Origin: WRAV01 sp050950205
GTDB taxonomy: Bacteria; Bacillota; Clostridia; Oscillospirales; Ruminococcaceae
Direction of reading: 5' to 3'
DNA: 64,000 nt
Assembly (NCBI GenBank): GCA_050950205.1
Contig: JBMNHF010000002.1
Location: 124,001 to 188,000 of the forward strand
Made by a program: the position numbers and the translations under genes. This document shows positions 59,902 through 64,000 of the stretch, in pieces. Below the pieces are notes generated by a model. The model saw nothing but the letters and a program-made list of their open reading frames with translations. It was not told where the DNA came from and searched no databases. The stretch's first letter is position 1. The number at the start of each line of letters is the position of its first letter.

Positions 59902-60384
59902 TCAGCCGTCCTCTTCTTTTTTGGCTTCCGGTTCTTCTTCCTCCCACTCTTCGTTTCCATCTTCTGCATCTTCTATGTTTTGCGTCTCTTCTTCTGCGTT
60001 TTCCACATCATCCTCTTCTATGCCTTCCGCCTCTTCTATAACCTTTGTATCTTCCCCTTCCTGCATGTCTTGCCCATCTTTTGCACCCATTTCGGTATTT
60101 TTTGCACTTTCACTTTCTATGTCTTCCCTTTCCTCAAGAACAATATCATTGGAATGGGGTTGCTCCTCTTCCTCTTTGTCTTGTTCTTCATCTGGGTTGG
60201 GACAGCACTCAGATGGAGGGGGAAGGTCATCCTTTTTAGCCTCACAGATGGTTTCCTGCTCCCGTTGCATATCTTCGCAGGGCTGGGAAGGACTGAGGGC
60301 CTGAGGGCTTTTGCGCTTTTTACTGATATAACCTGCCAGTACCAGAACTGCCGCCACCACTACAACTACTACAATCGGATTCAT
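59902..60384 (-). CDS. Very acidic single-pass membrane protein
   Basis: A 160-residue protein starting MNPIVVVVVVAAVLVLAGY, one N-terminal membrane helix, then a basic stop-transfer (SKKRK) and a tail of about 135 residues that is nearly half Glu/Asp with few hydrophobic positions. The basic flank predicts that the acidic tail stays in the cytoplasm. I do not recognise a family. ATG 60384 follows AAAGGGGAT. The long frame to 60651 has no ribosome site. Confidence 0.65.
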   Translation of the reverse strand: MNPIVVVVVVAAVLVLAGYISKKRKSPQALSPSQPCEDMQREQETICEAKKDDLPPPSECCPNPDEEQDKEEEEQPHSNDIVLEEREDIESESAKNTEMGAKDGQDMQEGEDTKVIEEAEGIEEDDVENAEEETQNIEDAEDGNEEWEEEEPEAKKEEDG

Positions 60385-60524
60385 CGGCAAATCCCCTTTG
60401 TTAAAATTTCGGCTCAAGGGCAATTTTATCCTTTTATTACCATATCTATGAGATAAAGGGGTGTTTGATGCGAACAAGACAGAAAATCCTGTCGCATCAT
60501 CCCCCAAAACGAGGAAATACTGAT

Positions 60525-60645
60525 ATGGAATTTTTGAAAAGGCTGGTGGTGCCCTTTGGAGTCCGGGGTAATCTATCTGCTGCGCATTCTCATTATTTAT
60601 TACCTCAATTTGTGTATGGTGGGAATTGTAGGGCTGCTGCGGTAA
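60525..60645 (+). pseudogene. Small hydrophobic protein, apparently frameshifted in a G4 run
   Basis: ATG 60525 is seven bases after GAGGAAA. The frame reads MEFLKRLVVPFGVR and then turns into non-hydrophobic text. Removing one G from GGGG (60565-60568) would instead continue VIYLLRILIIYYLNLCMV and stop at TAA 60643-60645, giving a 39-residue one-helix membrane protein. It may be a real small gene hit by a frameshift or a sequencing slip. The rest of 60385-60753 shows no gene. Confidence 0.35.
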
Positions 60646-60753
60646 AAACAAACAAAGTCTGACTCATAGATTTTCGAAACAGCGCTGTTTTGCACACTCC
60701 AGTTTTGTGGCATAAAAAAAGCGAGATGCATGCTTGCATCTCGCCTTTTGTTT

Positions 60754-61836
60754 TTACGAATTTCTGCGAAGCCAGATGGAATCGCTTTCGGAATTGGAGC
60801 CGGTGTCCAGCACGTAGTTTGCATAAGGGTCGTCGGAAGCCGGAGTTTCGGAGGCAGCGCTGCTTTGAGTTTGAGCGGCAACCTGTTGGGCTTGAAGCTG
60901 CGCCAAATTAACCGGCTGGGTAAAGTCAGGATGCTTGATGTTGGGGTTGTGGGTTATGTTGACCGAATCCTTTTCACTTTCACCGGGACGGAGCAGGCGG
61001 GCCACCACCACAAAGCGCTGATTTTCGGTGGAACCGTGCTGACGGGTGCAGGTGGTGAGGGTGAGCAGGACATCGTCTGCGTTGACATCCACATCAAAGT
61101 TAAAGTGACTGCGCTTGCGCCACTCGCTAATCAGCTCCTGGCGCTGTTCTTTGGTGGGGTTGGGGTTGTTGTAGAAGAAGTTGGGGCTAATTTCGCAGTA
61201 GCCTACCGCAAATACCCGCCAAATGCCCTCGTAGTCGGCGGTGGAAAAATAGATGTGGGGCTGCCACTTGGCAAACTCAATACTGGTGTAGGAGGGCAAC
61301 TGGCCAAACATACGGTGGGTGCGGTCGTTGGCCTGGTTGCTGCCAATATCAAAAGGAGCTCTCAGGTTGCTCCAGTTGTGACCGTAAAGCACCACATTCT
61401 TGGAGGAGGTCTGCCAAGAATCCCCCCAGCGATGGCGGTAGTCTACATAGGTAGTGTTATCTGGATAGTTATACCAGTTCCTCCAAGTTATGTTGGGGTA
61501 GTTGTTGCCTTTCCAATCCCGGTAGAGGTAATAGTTGTTGTCTTTATTGGAATAGTTTACCGGCATATTGATGTTGGTTCCGGGAATCATCAGCCAGCCT
61601 TTGACCTCGGAGTTCACTGCAGCATGGCTCTTGGTGGCTTTGGATAGGACGGAAAAAGGATTTACCTCACTGGTGACAAAGGTGGCGGGAGCCTCCTGCT
61701 CGAGGGAAATCTGATCTCCCAAAAGGGAAAGAGCCATACCGGATGTGGATGGGGCGGTTGGAGAAAAAAACTGCGCCGCAACCAGCAAGCCCAGCGCAAG
61801 CGTACATAGGGTGATTTTGCTTTTTTTGTTCCTCAT
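60754..61836 (-). CDS. Class B sortase
   Basis: A 360-residue sortase. An N-terminal membrane anchor (about 5-25, TLCTLALGLLVAAQFF) leads to the catalytic domain: VKGWLMIPGTNINMPVNYS, catalytic His in VVLYGHNWSN (about 153), Cys in LTLTTCTRQHG (about 263) and Arg in RFVVVARLLRPGE (about 277). After the catalytic domain there is an unusual Gln/Ser/Ala-rich tail of about 85 residues. It would attach proteins to the wall or assemble pili; no substrate with a sorting motif is in the window. ATG 61836 follows AGGAGG. Confidence 0.88.
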   Translation of the reverse strand: MRNKKSKITLCTLALGLLVAAQFFSPTAPSTSGMALSLLGDQISLEQEAPATFVTSEVNPFSVLSKATKSHAAVNSEVKGWLMIPGTNINMPVNYSNKDNNYYLYRDWKGNNYPNITWRNWYNYPDNTTYVDYRHRWGDSWQTSSKNVVLYGHNWSNLRAPFDIGSNQANDRTHRMFGQLPSYTSIEFAKWQPHIYFSTADYEGIWRVFAVGYCEISPNFFYNNPNPTKEQRQELISEWRKRSHFNFDVDVNADDVLLTLTTCTRQHGSTENQRFVVVARLLRPGESEKDSVNITHNPNIKHPDFTQPVNLAQLQAQQVAAQTQSSAASETPASDDPYANYVLDTGSNSESDSIWLRRNS

Positions 61837-61878
61837 ACCTGGGAAAACCTCCTGATGCAAATGCTTACAATAAAATAC

Positions 61879-61887
61879 AGTATACCA
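61879..61887 (-). promoter_or_regulatory. Extended -10 promoter of the sortase gene
   Basis: Read leftward: TGGTATACT, an extended -10 box, about 43 bases before the sortase start. The -35 region is weak. Confidence 0.45.
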
Positions 61888-62097
61888 CAAATTCTGATCT
61901 GAGAAAAGACCTAAAATCTGTGGCTGCATCCATATAGTGCTGCAAGACAGTCAATTCCCTGCAAGGGACAAGGGTAGAAATTTAAAAAAGATTCGCCGAT
62001 TTTTGCAGATGACGCACGGCCGTGTTCCATAGCAAGGGGCGCTTTCTGTCCTTCTGCAAAAAACAAGAACCACTTTGGCAAAATACCGCAAGGTGGG

Positions 62098-63039
62098 TCA
62101 ATCTGCCTTGGCCGCGCAGACTTGGTTTCTTCCATTTTGTTTGGCCTGGTACAAGGCATGGTCTCCCAGCCGGTAAAGATGATCAATGGTGGTGTTTTCG
62201 CTGGGAACAAGGGTAGATACTCCAATACTTACCGTATACTTTATTGTATGATTTACAGCCGTTCCCTCCACCGAGCTGCGCACTCGCTGGGCAATTCCGT
62301 AAGCTTCTCTTTCACCCACTCCCGGCAACAAAGCGGTAAACTCCTCGCCACCAATTCTGCCCAGAACGTCATACCCGCGCAGTTGCTTCTTTAAGGTGCT
62401 TGCAAAGCTTTTCAGCACCAGATCCCCCATCATATGCCCGTAAAAGTCGTTGATTTTTTTAAAGTGATCCAAATCCATAATCAAAAAAGAGATGGGAATC
62501 TTCTGTCTGGCACAGAAAGAGATGCACTCTTTGGCCCGCAGGAAAAAAGCGCGGCGGTTGTATAGATCGGTTAACTCATCGTAGGTGGCGGCTCGGGTTA
62601 AAATCCGATCCGATTTTTCCTTGGACAAAAGGACAAGGCCGATATTTCCCGTCAGCATCACCAAATACAGCCAAAGGAAAAACAAAATATGATAAGCGTT
62701 ACCGGTTGCGGGGGTTACGGGAATATAAAAATAAAGCACCTCAAAGGTTTTGAAGATAAGAAGAACAATCCACACACCGTACACATAGGTGATGAGCTTT
62801 TGCAAAGGGGATGCCCTTTTATCATGGATGGAGGAATAGACAGGAATGCTCCAAAATACAGCCAAACTGAAGGACGCCACCGCGGTGCGTATGTTGTGCC
62901 CGGAGCCAAAGAAGGAGAGCGCCAAGGGAAGAAGAATCAGAAACACAACAACCACCCAACCACAAATCCGCTTGACCTGAGGGGTGAGGTGCTCTTTTAC
63001 CGAGAAGAAGGCAATGATTTGCAAAGCGCTGCCAAACAT
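62098..63039 (-). CDS. Diguanylate cyclase (GGDEF), C-terminal part of a split gene
   Basis: A 313-residue membrane protein with five or six helices (residues 1-140) and a GGDEF domain (about 155-305). DELTDLYNRRAF, DLDHFKKINDFYGH and the active-site GGEEF are present; no RxxD inhibitory site is evident directly upstream of GGEEF (GYDVLGRIGG). It makes cyclic di-GMP. ATG 63039 overlaps the stop of the preceding small ORF (TGATG), and membrane topology continues across the junction, so the two are likely one gene broken by a frameshift. Confidence 0.82.
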   Translation of the reverse strand: MFGSALQIIAFFSVKEHLTPQVKRICGWVVVVFLILLPLALSFFGSGHNIRTAVASFSLAVFWSIPVYSSIHDKRASPLQKLITYVYGVWIVLLIFKTFEVLYFYIPVTPATGNAYHILFFLWLYLVMLTGNIGLVLLSKEKSDRILTRAATYDELTDLYNRRAFFLRAKECISFCARQKIPISFLIMDLDHFKKINDFYGHMMGDLVLKSFASTLKKQLRGYDVLGRIGGEEFTALLPGVGEREAYGIAQRVRSSVEGTAVNHTIKYTVSIGVSTLVPSENTTIDHLYRLGDHALYQAKQNGRNQVCAAKAD

Positions 63040-63260
63040 CAGCAGAGAGCTTCCGTCAATATGAGCAACTGGTTGGGGAGGCGTTCTCCCAGTTCCAGTA
63101 GGGCCCAGGCAAGAGCATCACACAACCGTGCCAGCAAAAAAGTGTAAAAAGTAACATCTTTTTTTCGTCTGGCCAGATAAAGGCCGCCCAGCAGGCCGGT
63201 CACAATATGCCCTGCTATCAGCGCAATAATGATTGTTTCGATATGAATGGTTAACATCAT
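63039..63260 (-). CDS. N-terminal membrane fragment of the diguanylate cyclase
   Basis: A 73-residue ORF (ATG 63260 behind GGAGAG) with two helices (IETIIIALIAGHIVTGLLGG; FLLARLCDALAWALLEL). It ends LLILTEALC at the point where the cyclase starts MFGSALQ. One extra A near GGAAGC would fuse them as LTESSLLMFGSAL. A one-base deletion is thus likely; translational coupling of two chains is the alternative. Confidence 0.6.
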   Translation of the reverse strand: MMLTIHIETIIIALIAGHIVTGLLGGLYLARRKKDVTFYTFLLARLCDALAWALLELGERLPNQLLILTEALC

Positions 63261-63634
63261 TTTGCCACTCTCCAAATTCGGTGCTCAAGCTCCCGCTGCC
63301 AATCAGGTATCCAATCGTACCAATCGGTTGGGTTCCAATATTGATTGCTTCGGGCATCCAGACTGCACCAAGCAACAACCCATTGTGCCGAGTCGAATAA
63401 ACCATCCCGGATGCTTTCTCACAGCAGTCCAATGGTTGTCATGCTTTTTTGGGATATGGCTATGGCCTATGTCGTGATGGACAGAAGACCATTCTGCCCA
63501 GAAAAATTTACGATTTCGATTCCTTCTATTCTCATGTTACCCAAGCAAAATACCTCTGTCAAGAAAAATATGGCAAAACAAGGCTCTTCGACGCAATCAT
63601 ACCTTTTTGGCAAAGATATTTGCTTTATAAGGAA

Positions 63635-63670
63635 AAATTTCCTGCAAGGACGTATCCTTGCAGGAAATTT
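63635..63670 (-). terminator. Terminator of rpsI
   Basis: A perfect 16-base stem (63635-63650 with 63655-63670), loop CGTA, and T-rich tail leftward, 13 bases after the rpsI stop. The rest of 63261-63634 contains no supported gene. Confidence 0.85.
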
Positions 63671-63682
63671 TTAACCCTAAAA

Positions 63683-64000
63683 CTATCTCTTGGAGAACTG
63701 AGGTGCCCGGCGGGCAGCCTTGAGTCCGTACTTTTTGCGCTCCTTCATGCGAGGGTCGCGGGTGAGGAAGCCGGCCTTTTTCAGCTGAGGACGCAGTTCC
63801 TCATCGTAGATGAGCAGGGCACGGGAAATTCCGTGGCGAATTGCACCGGCCTGTCCGGTTACGCCGCCGCCGGATACCCGAACGACAACATCGAACTTGG
63901 GGGTGGTCTGAGTCAATTCCAGAGGCTGGCGGACAATTAGCTTAAGGGTATCCAGACCGAAGTAATCGTCAATATCTCTGTCGTTGATGGTGATTTTGCC
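63683..64000 (-). CDS. rpsI: 30S ribosomal protein S9, 3' part
   Basis: The last 105 or so codons of uS9; the start lies outside the window. GKITINDRDIDDYFG, the conserved VRVSGGGVTGQAGAIRHGISRALL and the C-terminal tail DPRMKERKKYGLKAARRAPQFSKR (the tail that reaches the P-site tRNA) are all present. rplM is normally just upstream. It ends in a strong terminator. Confidence 0.97.
   Translation of the reverse strand, partial: GKITINDRDIDDYFGLDTLKLIVRQPLELTQTTPKFDVVVRVSGGGVTGQAGAIRHGISRALLIYDEELRPQLKKAGFLTRDPRMKERKKYGLKAARRAPQFSKR

Noticed and set aside
63276..63634. Possible gene between the diguanylate cyclase and rpsI (plus-strand text such as YDFDSFYSHVTQAKYLC).
   Set aside because: No start with a ribosome site, no family match, and the frame runs antisense into rpsI. 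At most a decayed fragment.

Overview
The window (about 56-57% G+C by eye) reads as chromosome of an anaerobic Firmicute of class Clostridia, most likely an Oscillospiraceae/Ruminococcaceae-type bacterium. Pointers are a DUF4364 gene, class B sortase, many TTG/GTG starts behind strong AGGAGG sites, a PBSX-like phage module, SbcCD in Firmicute form, and rpsI at the right edge. The species cannot be named from sequence alone.

Layout. 1-14.7 kb is ordinary chromosome: a small membrane protein (partial), YgiQ radical-SAM protein and DUF4364 protein, a TVP38 membrane protein, a PiT phosphate transporter, a Crp/Fnr regulator, a DegT-fold protein that seems to lack its PLP lysine, SbcD/SbcC, a membrane leucine-rich-repeat protein, a divergent UppS-like enzyme and RidA. 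14.9-17.6 kb is a small phage-derived unit: a DUF6273 protein and a repeat-rich tail fibre, transcribed away from a XRE repressor, with three TTACG-N6-CGTAA operators between them.

17.6-33.3 kb is the most unusual part: two divergent operons built around the deazaflavin cofactor F420. Leftward run cofC, three luciferase-like (LLM) flavin/F420 oxidoreductases, three M24 metallohydrolases, a threonine-synthase-like PLP enzyme, an F420:NADP oxidoreductase (fno/npdG) and an NCS1 nucleobase-type permease. Rightward run two cofE paralogues with a RibU-like ECF substrate-binding component between them, a stand-alone nitroreductase-fold protein, cofD and a YheO-type PAS/HTH regulator. No FO synthase (fbiC or cofG/cofH) is in the window. 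Since FO is a riboflavin analogue, the RibU-like gene could be a deazaflavin importer. The set has cofactor synthesis, cofactor reduction and several candidate F420 enzymes together with hydrolases and a permease: a plausible undescribed F420-dependent route for an N-containing compound. It is followed by a complete dipeptide-type ABC importer, an amidohydrolase and an M20 amidohydrolase behind a long structured leader.

41.7-47.1 kb holds an IS200 element, an EamA exporter, tRNA-Gly(CCC), an NhaC antiporter, a PrsA-like foldase and a candidate small RNA. 47.2-59.6 kb is a compact PBSX-like contractile-phage operon (TerS, TerL, portal, protease, capsid, connectors, sheath, tube, chaperone, baseplate, fibre) with translationally coupled intact frames, but without a tape-measure gene, lysis cassette, integrase or replication genes. 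It may be a domesticated particle. 59.9-64 kb has an acidic membrane protein, a small frameshifted membrane ORF, a class B sortase, a diguanylate cyclase split by a frameshift, and the 3' part of rpsI.
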